Shown: positions 1-5,856, counted from the stretch's first letter. The stretch: DNA of 7,903 bases from Methanobacteriaceae archaeon (GCA_900766745.1 CAAFWR010000124.1:1-7903); one strand, 5' to 3'. Translations and numbers: made by a program. The notes: generated by a model not told the origin, from the sequence alone.

Positions 1-147
1 AATAGAATCGGTTAAGGTACCTCTAGTACTATTCCAAAAAATACCCCCTCCAAAACTAGTAGCAGTATTGTTAATATAAGTACAACCAGTTAAAGTACCA
101 GAATCACCATTCCAGGCCACAGCACCCCCAATTGAGAAACTGAAGTT
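1..147 (-). pseudogene. Adhesin-like repeat protein fragment, probably 5'-truncated
   Basis: Read on the minus strand, this stretch is open for 49 codons and continues off the left edge. It shows two copies of a repeat about 26 residues long, each with a glycine run, then WN, then GTLT (GGAVAWN...GTLT and GGGIFWN...GTLT), with NNTA-type sequence between them. Such repeats are typical of the large surface adhesin-like proteins of Methanobrevibacter, which resemble chlamydial polymorphic membrane protein repeats. The frame begins directly after a TGA (148-150). There is no ATG, no SD site and no signal peptide; the only alternative start is a GTG at 118-120 in mid-repeat with no SD. The DNA upstream (151-361) shows no continuation of the repeats. 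I infer loss of the 5' part or a recombination breakpoint, so the piece is probably not expressed as a secreted adhesin. The rest of the ORF lies outside the window, so its length is unknown. Confidence 0.6.
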
Positions 148-361
148 TCACGAAAATAAATTGTTTATATTTGACAATGAATTTTTTCTAATTTTTATAA
201 GATTTTAAAAACTATTCCTAACCATGATTTATAAATAAAATAAAAAATCAGAATATTAAAAGAAAAATTAGCTAATATATTTAATTAGGTCATATTTAGT
301 AAAATATTATATAATTAAAATTCATATAATATTATTACTTGTTATTTAATCGAGGTTTGTT
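148..361. other. AT-rich intergenic spacer
   Basis: About 214 bp of very AT-rich DNA lies between the adhesin remnant and the next gene. I see no open frame of interest on either strand, no RNA gene and no strong hairpin. The right end carries the likely promoter and the GAGGT SD site (352-356) of the downstream gene. Confidence 0.5.
305..330 (+). promoter_or_regulatory. Candidate TATA-box region for the coiled-coil membrane protein gene
   Basis: An ATTATATAATT element lies about 45-55 bases before the ATG at 362, with a second TATAAT-like element just downstream. This position would give a short leader containing the GAGGT SD site. The whole spacer is AT-rich, so the exact box cannot be fixed from sequence alone. 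Confidence 0.3.
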
Positions 362-784
362 ATGAAAAAATCAAGACTTAATTTATTTAGATCCACTTCA
401 ATGTTAATTTCTATTGTTGGAGTTATAATGATTGTTTCAACAATTATAGTAGTTGGATATATTGGTTTTAGTATGGTTTCTTCAGGTCTTACAAATGATA
501 TTTCCTCTGGAAATCAATATGATGATTTAGCTCTATTAGAGAGCCAATTTAACAATCTATCACTAAAATTTGATGATATTAAGTCCAAATATTATTCTGA
601 TAAAGATGCAGCATCTATGGATCAGTATAATACTGCTAAATTAGAATTAACTCGTACTCAAACAGCTATTGATAATGTTAAAAGTGCTTTGGATTCAGGA
701 AAACCGTCTAATGAAGTAGATAGCAGACTTGATTTTGCACAAAAACAGTTGCAAAAAGCTACTGAAGCTTATGAATCCCTTTAA
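362..784 (+). CDS. Small membrane-anchored coiled-coil protein of unknown function
   Basis: I do not recognise a family for this 140-residue protein. It has a short basic N-terminus (MKKSR...), one strongly hydrophobic segment at about residues 13-40 that looks like an uncleaved signal anchor, and then a hydrophilic domain outside the membrane. Residues about 53-110 and 120-140 are rich in A, L, K, E, D and Q and look like two helices or coiled-coil stretches, split by a short Gly/Pro-containing turn near residue 113. No catalytic motif or cysteine pair is visible. The start is supported by GAGGT at 352-356, five bases before the ATG. The stop TAA (782-784) overlaps the stop of the convergent methyltransferase gene. 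It is a single-gene unit by layout. A structural or cell-surface role is only a guess. It looks complete, and its base use resembles that of its neighbours. Confidence 0.75.
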   Translation: MKKSRLNLFRSTSMLISIVGVIMIVSTIIVVGYIGFSMVSSGLTNDISSGNQYDDLALLESQFNNLSLKFDDIKSKYYSDKDAASMDQYNTAKLELTRTQTAIDNVKSALDSGKPSNEVDSRLDFAQKQLQKATEAYESL

Positions 785-1404
785 TCACTTTTTTTATTTT
801 TTTTAAAACCTAAACCAACAACATACATTTCAGAACTTTTTTTACGTGAGGATGGTGGCTTTGTAGTTTTCACTTGTCTAAATTTCTTTTTAAGATCAAC
901 TAACATCTGTTTATATTCAGGGCCTTGGAAAACTTTCATTACAAGATTTCCTTTCTCTTCAAGGATATTGTCGGCTATTTCAATAACTACATTTATCAAA
1001 TCTAATGAGCGTAATTGATCAAGGTTTTTAATACCGCATAATTTTGGTGAAGCATCAGAGATTAATACTTTTGTTTTTCCACCTATAATTTCTATTATTT
1101 GACTTTGTATTTCCTCTGTTGTAAAGTCTCCTCGTATTCCATGGAAATTCTCTTCTTTAAATGGTTTTATTCTATTTAAATCTACTCCAACAACAATTCC
1201 TTCTTCTCCAACTTTTTCTAAAGCTACTTGAGACCATCCTCCAGGAGCCGCCCCTAAATCTACTACTGTACTACTTTCTTTTATTAATTTGAACTTTTTA
1301 TCTAATTGTTTTAGTTTATATGATGCTCTGGAACGGTAATCTTCAGATTTAGCTTTTTTATAGTATGGGTCGTTTTTTCGTTCGTGTTGCCAACTTTCTG
1401 ACAT
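781..1404 (-). CDS. rlmE: RlmE/FtsJ-type 23S rRNA (uridine-2'-O)-methyltransferase
   Basis: The 207-residue protein matches the RrmJ/FtsJ family in length and motifs. The Rossmann SAM-binding loop [12 protein letters not shown] lies at about 48-59, followed by the acidic residue of VGVDL (D75). The catalytic K-D-K-E tetrad is intact: K30 in SYKL, D117 in SDASP, K157 in MKVFQG and E192 in SSEMYVV. The spacing is almost the same as in E. coli RlmE (K38, D124, K164, E199). The bacterial enzyme methylates the 2'-OH of U2552 in the 23S A-loop using S-adenosylmethionine; the same target in archaea is an inference. No TRAM or other added domain is present. The SD AAGGAGA (1412-1418) overlaps the stop of the upstream phosphoesterase gene, so translation is probably coupled. 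The C-terminus is lysine-rich (KKNKKSD), and its codons form a T-run on the facing strand. Confidence 0.93.
   Translation of the reverse strand: MSESWQHERKNDPYYKKAKSEDYRSRASYKLKQLDKKFKLIKESSTVVDLGAAPGGWSQVALEKVGEEGIVVGVDLNRIKPFKEENFHGIRGDFTTEEIQSQIIEIIGGKTKVLISDASPKLCGIKNLDQLRSLDLINVVIEIADNILEEKGNLVMKVFQGPEYKQMLVDLKKKFRQVKTTKPPSSRKKSSEMYVVGLGFKKNKKSD
789..804 (+). terminator. T-rich terminator for the plus-strand coiled-coil gene
   Basis: Four bases after the plus-strand stop there is a run of seven T, one A and eight T. Archaeal RNA polymerase ends transcription at such oligo-T tracts without needing a hairpin. The same bases encode the lysine-rich tail of the convergent methyltransferase on the minus strand. 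Confidence 0.55.
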
Positions 1405-1411
1405 CTTTTAT

Positions 1412-1418
1412 TCTCCTT
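1412..1418 (-). promoter_or_regulatory. Shine-Dalgarno site overlapping the upstream stop codon
   Basis: On the minus strand, TAAGGAGA contains the last two bases of the TAA stop of the phosphoesterase (1417-1419) and the AAGGAG SD of rlmE, seven bases before its ATG. The two genes are only 12 bp apart. This arrangement supports co-transcription and translational coupling. Confidence 0.7.
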
Positions 1419-1947
1419 AATGTTTAAATCTTGTAATGTCTAGGGAAGAGCAAACAGGGCTTCCTACTTTTACTAGTTCTACATCAACGTTTTTATCATC
1501 ATCAATTTCAAGCAACATTATTGTTCTATCAGCTAATCTTGGAACCATTGGACTTCCAGGGTTTAATAATAGTGTTCCGTCTATTTGTTCTATTTTTGGT
1601 TGATGAGAATGTCCTGTAACGAGAATATCTACATCTAATTGCTTTGCTAAGTATAATAATTGCTGTGTGTCTGCTCTTGGATAAACTTCACCATGGTTTA
1701 GGCCTATTTTCATTCCATTAGCTTCAACTATTTCTGTTTTTGGCAAATCTAGTCCAACCATTCTGTCAGTATTGCCTTGAATAACTATTACTGGCGCAAA
1801 TTCGCTTAACTTATCTAATACTTCCTGTGAGGTAACGTCTCCTGCATGAAGTATCATATCTACATTTTCAAATGATTCAAAAACTTTATCTGGAAGGTTT
1901 TTACCTCTATCTGGAATATGGGTGTCGGATATTAATCCTATTAACAT
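1417..1947 (-). CDS. YfcE/MJ0936-family metallophosphoesterase
   Basis: The 176-residue protein belongs to the small calcineurin-like phosphodiesterase family (YfcE, MJ0936). All metal-binding motifs are present in order: D8-x-H10 (SDTH), D37 (HAGDV), N59 (GNTD), H85 (NHGE) and H113-x-H115 (GHSH), with the usual LNPGS near 128-132. These residues hold a dinuclear metal centre that hydrolyses phosphodiester bonds. Characterised relatives act on model substrates and sometimes cyclic nucleotides, but their physiological substrate is unclear, so none is assigned here. The protein has no signal peptide or membrane segment and should be cytoplasmic. GAGGTT (1952-1957) lies four bases before the ATG. 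The gene leads a two-gene operon with rlmE; the pairing may reflect a link to RNA metabolism, but this is only inferred from position. Confidence 0.92.
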   Translation of the reverse strand: MLIGLISDTHIPDRGKNLPDKVFESFENVDMILHAGDVTSQEVLDKLSEFAPVIVIQGNTDRMVGLDLPKTEIVEANGMKIGLNHGEVYPRADTQQLLYLAKQLDVDILVTGHSHQPKIEQIDGTLLLNPGSPMVPRLADRTIMLLEIDDDKNVDVELVKVGSPVCSSLDITRFKH

Positions 1948-2053
1948 TTTTAACCTCTTTTAAATTTTAATTCCTTTTTCTTGATTTCAATACATAAATA
2001 TTATATTAGGTTAAATTTAAAAATATTACTATCTATTTAAATGGATGGTTATT
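1948..2053. promoter_or_regulatory. Divergent promoter region between the phosphoesterase gene and purP
   Basis: The short spacer feeds both directions. The section about 1990-2008 (ACATAAATATTATATTAGG) holds TATA-like sequence readable on both strands at plausible distances from the two starts. The minus-strand SD is GAGGTT at 1952-1957. On the plus side the bases before purP contain GGATGGT (2043-2049), a weak SD-like site. Individual boxes cannot be resolved with confidence. Confidence 0.35.
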
Positions 2054-3145
2054 ATGGGAAATATAAAAAAAGAGGATATCATTGAGATATTAGATGGTTA
2101 TGATAAAGAGGATATAACAATAGCTACTCTTGGAAGCCATACTTCTTTACATATTTTAAAAGGAGCAAAAGATGAAGGTTTTAGAACTGCTATTGTATGT
2201 GAAAGAGGTAGGGAAGTTCCATATCAACGTTTTGGAGTTGCTGATGAATATATCATTGTTGATGAATTTAAAGACATCGTAAATGAAGATGTTCAGGAAC
2301 AGTTAAGGGCCATGAATGCAATTGTAGTTCCACATGGTTCTTTTGTTGCTTATGCAGGTCTTGAAAATGTTGAAGATAAATTCAATGTTCCTATGTTTGG
2401 AAATAGGGATATTCTAAGATGGGAAGCAGAAAGAGATAAAGAAAGAGAATTGCTTGTTGAAGGGAATGTAAGAATTCCATTAAAATACGATAATCCTGAA
2501 GAAATTGACAGACCTGTAATGGTTAAATTCCCAGGTGCTAGAGGTGGAAGAGGTTACTTTGTTGCTTCTTCTACTGAGGAGTTTAATGACAAGATTGAAG
2601 CAATGAAAGAAAGAGGATGGCTTGATGATGAAGATGCAGCTCAAGCACATATTGAAGAATATGTCTCAGGTTGTAATTACTGTATTCACTATTTTTACTC
2701 TGCATTAGATGATAAGGTTGAAGTAATGGGTATGGATACAAGATATGAATCTAGTATTGATGGTTTTGTAAGGATGCCTGCAAAAGATCAGTTAGATATT
2801 CCATTAACTCCTTCTTATGTTGTTACTGGTAATCATCCAGCGGTTATTCGTGAATCTTTACTTCCACAGGTATTTGATATGGGCGATAAGTTAACTGAAA
2901 GTGCTAAAAAATTAGTTGCTCCAGGTTTAAATGGCCCATTTTGTATGCAAACTTTAGTTAACGATAATTTAGAAGTAATCTGTTTTGAAATTAGTGCAAG
3001 AACTGATGGTGGAACAAATACATTTATGGACAGTTCTCCTTATAGCTTCCTTACTTATGGTAAACCAATGAGTATGGGTAGAAGAATTGCACTTGAAATT
3101 AAAAATGGAATAGAAAGAGATGAATTGGAAAAAATAATTACATAG
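2054..3145 (+). CDS. purP: PurP, formate-dependent 5-formaminoimidazole-4-carboxamide ribotide synthetase (FAICAR synthetase)
   Basis: The product (363 residues from the chosen start) is the archaeal ATP-grasp enzyme that joins free formate to AICAR at the expense of ATP, giving FAICAR in the ninth step of IMP synthesis (EC 6.3.4.23). It replaces the folate-dependent formyltransferase activity of PurH, which fits methanogens that lack ordinary folate. The N-terminal part has TLGSHTSLHILKGAK near 25-39. The ATP-grasp glycine-rich loop KFPGARGGRGYF lies at about 158-169, and the C-terminal FEISARTDGGTN segment carries metal- and ATP-binding residues. Length and motifs match complete family members. 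An in-frame ATG nine bases earlier (2045) has no SD ahead of it, whereas 2054 follows GGATGGT. The family usually starts a few residues before the KKEDI-like helix, so 2054 is preferred. The gene appears to be transcribed alone and converges on the next gene with a 2 bp gap. Confidence 0.94.
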   Translation: MGNIKKEDIIEILDGYDKEDITIATLGSHTSLHILKGAKDEGFRTAIVCERGREVPYQRFGVADEYIIVDEFKDIVNEDVQEQLRAMNAIVVPHGSFVAYAGLENVEDKFNVPMFGNRDILRWEAERDKERELLVEGNVRIPLKYDNPEEIDRPVMVKFPGARGGRGYFVASSTEEFNDKIEAMKERGWLDDEDAAQAHIEEYVSGCNYCIHYFYSALDDKVEVMGMDTRYESSIDGFVRMPAKDQLDIPLTPSYVVTGNHPAVIRESLLPQVFDMGDKLTESAKKLVAPGLNGPFCMQTLVNDNLEVICFEISARTDGGTNTFMDSSPYSFLTYGKPMSMGRRIALEIKNGIERDELEKIIT

Positions 3146-3147
3146 AA

Positions 3148-3181
3148 TTATTTTTTCTTACTTTTTTTACTTTTTTTCTTT
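3148..3181 (+). terminator. T-rich terminator for purP, inside the facing gene
   Basis: Just after the purP stop the plus strand has three oligo-T runs of six to seven bases separated by CTTA, AC and similar bases. This is a strong archaeal-type terminator. On the minus strand the same bases encode the KKKSKKSKKK tail of the membrane protein gene. In return, the purP end (3129-3134) gives a run of six T on the minus strand, which could end the opposite transcript. Confidence 0.6.
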
Positions 3182-3579
3182 AAATCAGCTTCTCTCATTT
3201 TTAGAGCTTCTTGCCTCTCTTTTTTAACATAAGCGCCTACAAATCCTGTAACGGCTCCAATTATTAAGCAAGTTATTAATATGAATATTATGTTTTGAGG
3301 GCTGTATACCATCGGACCTAATCCTCCTTGCATTGTAACACCAAATAAAGGTAATGATCCAATAGCTCCTAAAATTCCTCCCCAAAGTAAGTTTTTAGCT
3401 TCATATCCAACATATAATAACCCAATTGCTGAAATAGGTATAAGGAACCATAACTCTGGACTAGCTCCAATCATAGCTAGCACTGCACAGAATGCAGAAC
3501 CAAATATTAAAGATTTCCAATCTATTTCACCTCTAGATATTTTCAACTGACTTCTTAAATTTAAATCCTTTAAACTCAT
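3148..3579 (-). CDS. Multi-pass membrane protein with lysine-rich cytoplasmic tail, possibly DUF5518-like
   Basis: The 143-residue protein has a hydrophilic N-terminus of about 20 residues and then about four hydrophobic segments, near 22-40, 43-62, 65-82 and 95-117. It ends in a charged tail of about 25 residues with ten lysines among the last thirteen positions from K134. The small-residue patterns LLWGGILGAIG and IIGAVTGFVGAYV resemble the glycine-zipper style of archaeal DUF5518 proteins, but I would not assign that family firmly. The positive tail is expected in the cytoplasm. The gene lies 12 bp after a DUF5518-type gene and has its own GTGAT SD about 5-7 bases before the ATG, so the two are very likely one transcript. 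The function is unknown; a small hetero-oligomeric membrane complex is conceivable but not shown. Confidence 0.75.
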   Translation of the reverse strand: MSLKDLNLRSQLKISRGEIDWKSLIFGSAFCAVLAMIGASPELWFLIPISAIGLLYVGYEAKNLLWGGILGAIGSLPLFGVTMQGGLGPMVYSPQNIIFILITCLIIGAVTGFVGAYVKKERQEALKMREADLKKKSKKSKKK

Positions 3580-3591
3580 TTTTTATCACAT

Positions 3592-3966
3592 TTAATTTCT
3601 TCTTGAAGATATTGCTCCTCCAAAAGCACCGGCTATTCCCATAACAATGATGTAATAAATAATATGGCCAATAACATTTATTAAACTTGAAACTCCAGAG
3701 ATTGTAAATCCTACAAGGCCACCAAATCCACCAAATAAGAGACCTCCTCCGAAAGTGGCTATTATTATGAAAATTATTGCAGCAACTATATTTCCAAATG
3801 CTCCAGATAGTGCAGCATTCCATAATCCGCCCAATGCTCCATCATGAGCCATCACTCCAACTAAAAACCCTACTATTAATAGACCAGGCAATTCATATAA
3901 ACCAAAAAATGTTTTTACTATTACTGCAAGGATAAATCCTATAAAGACTACGCCCCATTTTGCCAT
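3592..3966 (-). CDS. DUF5518-type small membrane protein
   Basis: The 124-residue protein is almost entirely hydrophobic and rich in Gly, Ala and Ile. About four to five membrane segments can be drawn, near 5-22, 27-40, 48-72, 74-94 and 97-118, ending in SSRRN. The start MAKWGVVFIGFILA, the following PGLLIVGFLVGVMA and the GALGGLWNAALSGAFG repeat-like block match my memory of archaeal DUF5518 proteins, common in Methanobacteriales and without a known function. Hydrophobic GG/GA motifs suggest tight helix packing. The SD AGGTGA (3971-3976) lies four bases before the ATG and is close to consensus. It is the first gene of a two-gene operon with the lysine-tailed membrane protein, reading away from the bile salt hydrolase gene. 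Confidence 0.8.
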   Translation of the reverse strand: MAKWGVVFIGFILAVIVKTFFGLYELPGLLIVGFLVGVMAHDGALGGLWNAALSGAFGNIVAAIIFIIIATFGGGLLFGGFGGLVGFTISGVSSLINVIGHIIYYIIVMGIAGAFGGAISSRRN

Positions 3967-4014
3967 TTTTTCACCTACTTTTTAATTTATTTTCTTTGTA
4001 TTTATTATTAGACC

Positions 4015-4045
4015 TTTCCTTATAGATAAACTTTTATAAATAAAT
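4015..4045. promoter_or_regulatory. Divergent promoter with palindromic TATA element
   Basis: The 99 bp spacer between the DUF5518 gene and the bile salt hydrolase contains TTTATAAA (4033-4040), an 8 bp palindrome within CTTTTATAAATAAA. It is about 38 bases before the hydrolase ATG, so a start site about 25 bases downstream would leave a short leader with the SD. On the minus strand, TTTATCTATAAGG (about 4018-4030) is a further candidate for the membrane protein operon. Confidence 0.5.
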
Positions 4046-4062
4046 GTTCCTATATTTAAGAA

Positions 4063-4070
4063 AAGGTGAT
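4063..4070 (+). promoter_or_regulatory. Shine-Dalgarno site that fixes the start of the bile salt hydrolase
   Basis: AAGGTGAT is close to the archaeal consensus and sits four bases before the ATG at 4075. The in-frame GTG at 4066 and the ATG at 4069 fall inside or at the edge of this site and so cannot be served by it. Only the ATG at 4075 places cysteine at position 2. Confidence 0.8.
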
Positions 4071-4074
4071 GAAA

Positions 4075-5001
4075 ATGTGTACTGGATTAAGCTTAAATAA
4101 TTATTTTGGCCGTAACTTTGATTACGAAATTTCCTACAATGAACAAGTTGCAATAAGCCCTAGAAACTATGAATTTCAATTTAAAAACATTGACAGCATT
4201 AAGACACACAATGCAATAATTGGTATAGCGGTTGGTGGAATGGATTATCCTCTATATTATGATGCATATAATGAGAAGGGTCTTGGAATGGCTGGTCTAA
4301 ACTTCCCTGATTATGCAGAATACAGTTCAGAAATTGTGGATGGTAAAGTCAACCTTGCCGAATTTGAACTGATTCCTTATGTATTATCTAATGCAGAAAA
4401 TGTCAGTGAAGCTAAAAAGCTATTTGACAACATCAATATTACTGATCAAAGCTTCAGCAAAGAGTTTCCAATATCTTCTCTCCACTGGATGGTGGCAGAT
4501 AAGTCAGGAGCTAGTTTTACAGTAGAATCAACAGCTGATGGTATAAAAATAACTGATAATCCTGTTGGGGTTCTTACCAATAGTCCTACTTTTGATTTGC
4601 AGATATTCAACTTGAAAAATTACATTAAGCTATCTAACAAAAATCCTGAAGATACATTCTTGGATTGCGGAGAGTACAGTAGAGGAATGGGTGGAATGGG
4701 ACTTCCTGGTGACTTCTCATCAATGTCCAGATTTGTTAAGACAGTATTTGTTAAAAATTATTCAAAAGGATTTATTTCTTTAAGTCAATTCTTCCATATT
4801 CTTAACTCAGTAGCCCAACCGAGAGGATCTACTGAAGTGGAAGAAGGCAAATACGAATACACTATCTACAGTTCATGTATGGATTTCGATAAAAAAATAT
4901 TCCATTACAAAACATATGATGAGATTTCAATTAACAGCGTTGACTTTAATAATTATATAAGTTCAGATAAAGATAATATTATTTACATCCAATTTGAATA
5001 G
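4075..5001 (+). CDS. bsh: Choloylglycine hydrolase / conjugated bile salt hydrolase
   Basis: The enzyme is an Ntn-hydrolase that cleaves glycine or taurine from conjugated bile acids (EC 3.5.1.24); penicillin V acylases share the fold. From the ATG at 4075 the protein is 308 residues and starts MCTGLSL, so removal of Met exposes the nucleophile Cys2. The other active-site residues are present: R13 and D16 in FGRNFD, N76 in GMAGLNFP, N169 in LTNSPTF and R219 in GLPGDFSSMSRF. They correspond to R18, D21, N82, N175 and R228 of the Clostridium perfringens enzyme. Asn at position 76, together with the NEKGLG-x-AGLNFP and SSLHWM blocks, favours bile salts over penicillin V. There is no signal peptide, so it should act in the cytoplasm. 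Gut methanogens are known to carry such genes, and transfer from gut Firmicutes is a likely origin. A nitroreductase gene follows after 8 bp. Confidence 0.93.
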   Translation: MCTGLSLNNYFGRNFDYEISYNEQVAISPRNYEFQFKNIDSIKTHNAIIGIAVGGMDYPLYYDAYNEKGLGMAGLNFPDYAEYSSEIVDGKVNLAEFELIPYVLSNAENVSEAKKLFDNINITDQSFSKEFPISSLHWMVADKSGASFTVESTADGIKITDNPVGVLTNSPTFDLQIFNLKNYIKLSNKNPEDTFLDCGEYSRGMGGMGLPGDFSSMSRFVKTVFVKNYSKGFISLSQFFHILNSVAQPRGSTEVEEGKYEYTIYSSCMDFDKKIFHYKTYDEISINSVDFNNYISSDKDNIIYIQFE

Positions 5002-5009
5002 GTGGTAAT
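5000..5009 (+). promoter_or_regulatory. Shine-Dalgarno site overlapping the bsh stop
   Basis: AGGTGGTAAT begins within the TAG stop of the bile salt hydrolase (4999-5001) and runs up to the ATG of the nitroreductase at 5010. The overlap implies translational coupling of the two genes on one mRNA. Confidence 0.65.
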
Positions 5010-5522
5010 ATGAAATCTTTCGATGAAGTTGTTAATACTCGTAGGAGTATTAGGGAATACTCTGATAAAGAAGTTGAAGAAGAAAAAATTACTAAGGTTA
5101 TTAAATCAGGTATGCAAGCTCCTGGAAGTAGGTTAGGTGCTGAACCATGGGAATTTTTAGTAATTAGAAACAAAGAAGTTCTAGGAAAGATAGGTGAAAT
5201 TAAACCTCGTGTTGCTGGCTGTAATGTAGCTATTGTTTTGATAGCTAATACTGAAAGAGCATTTTACAAGGACATGTGGCAACAGGATTTAAGTGCAGCA
5301 TGTGAAAACATGTTACTTGAGGCATGTAATCTTGATTTAGGCGGTCTTTGGAATGGTGTAGCTCCTGATGTTGAAAGAATGGATAAAATAGCTAAGATAG
5401 TTGACCTTCCAGACGATCTTAAGGTATTCAGCATTGTAACTTTAGGATATCCTGGAGAAGGACAAGAAAACAAGTTTATGGATAAATTTGACTCTTCAAG
5501 GATTCACTATGAGGAATACTAA
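5010..5522 (+). CDS. Small nitroreductase-family FMN-dependent oxidoreductase
   Basis: The 170-residue protein has the layout of short nitroreductase-fold flavoproteins. An N-terminal helix leads to RRSIREY (11-17), which contacts FMN phosphate. It is followed by APGSRLGAEPWEF (37-49), the equivalent of the usual APS-x-x-N-x-QPW-x-F; here Gly and Glu replace the common Asn and Gln. Then come a long helix QQDLSAACENMLLEA (91-105), the segment GLGGLWNG-like LDLGGLWNG (108-116) and the C-terminal VTLGYPGEG (143-151). Such enzymes work as cytoplasmic homodimers and reduce nitro groups, quinones, flavins or unsaturated compounds with NAD(P)H; in methanogens some may use F420 or ferredoxin. The substrate is unknown. 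Coupling to bsh raises the possibility of a role in bile-acid redox or detoxification, but that is inferred only from position. The gene is complete and followed by an oligo-T terminator. Confidence 0.88.
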   Translation: MKSFDEVVNTRRSIREYSDKEVEEEKITKVIKSGMQAPGSRLGAEPWEFLVIRNKEVLGKIGEIKPRVAGCNVAIVLIANTERAFYKDMWQQDLSAACENMLLEACNLDLGGLWNGVAPDVERMDKIAKIVDLPDDLKVFSIVTLGYPGEGQENKFMDKFDSSRIHYEEY

Positions 5523-5533
5523 TATTTCTCATA

Positions 5534-5540
5534 TTTTTTT
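5534..5540 (+). terminator. Oligo-T terminator after the bsh-nitroreductase operon
   Basis: A run of seven T starts 12 bases after the nitroreductase stop, in an AT-rich context without a clear hairpin. This matches the archaeal style of termination at T tracts. Confidence 0.5.
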
Positions 5541-5768
5541 AGATTATTGAATTATCTTTGAGCAAATCTTTTCATTGAATATAATAGATTATATATTTAG
5601 CTCATTTTCTAATTTTTGTTTAATAGTGCATCTTATTTGGTATTTAATCTTTATTCATTGTTCTACTAATCAACTTATCATAAGATTATTTAGGGGTCTC
5701 TTGTTATTAAGACAATTTAAAGTTTGATTCTAAATGTGATTAAGTAATATTTATTTAGTTGTAAATGT

Positions 5769-5856
5769 AATAGTTATTATAAAACTCATAATAGTTACTA
5801 ACTTGTAATGGTATAAGTAATCTTTTAAAAAATATTTTATTAAATAAAATAGTTAT
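5769..5856 (+). repeat. Three short direct repeats AATAGTTA(T/C)
   Basis: Copies at 5769-5777, 5790-5798 and 5848-5856 start 21 and 58 bases apart. The first two are two DNA helical turns apart, a spacing that would suit a DNA-binding protein. Their position is over 140 bases upstream of the lemA start. Chance occurrence in AT-rich DNA is possible. Confidence 0.3.
5833..5851. repeat. 19 bp palindrome, possible operator
   Basis: TATTTTATT and AATAAAATA form a perfect 9 bp inverted repeat around a single central A. It consists only of A and T, so it could arise by chance, but it is the most symmetrical element of the spacer. Confidence 0.3.

Noticed and set aside
3533..3823. Minus-strand open frame of about 96 codons rich in Cys, Trp and Tyr
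   Set aside because: It overlaps the two membrane protein genes in another frame. Its composition is abnormal, and it lacks an SD and any recognisable motif, so it is a shadow frame.
4979..5173. Minus-strand open frame opposite the nitroreductase start
   Set aside because: It lies antisense to the end of bsh and the start of the nitroreductase, both well supported, and has no SD or family features.
5264..5473. Minus-strand open frame opposite the nitroreductase C-terminal half
   Set aside because: It is an antisense shadow of a real gene, Ser/Pro-rich, with no motif.
5674..5710. Possible tRNA or structured RNA around the slightly GC-richer TAGGGGTCTC
   Set aside because: No cloverleaf arms, T-loop GTTCGA or CCA-adjacent stem could be drawn; the only symmetry is a 5 bp palindrome.
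5769..5856. CRISPR-like array from the AATAGTTA repeats
   Set aside because: The repeats are only 9 bases, unevenly spaced and made almost only of A and T. There are no regular spacers and no cas genes.
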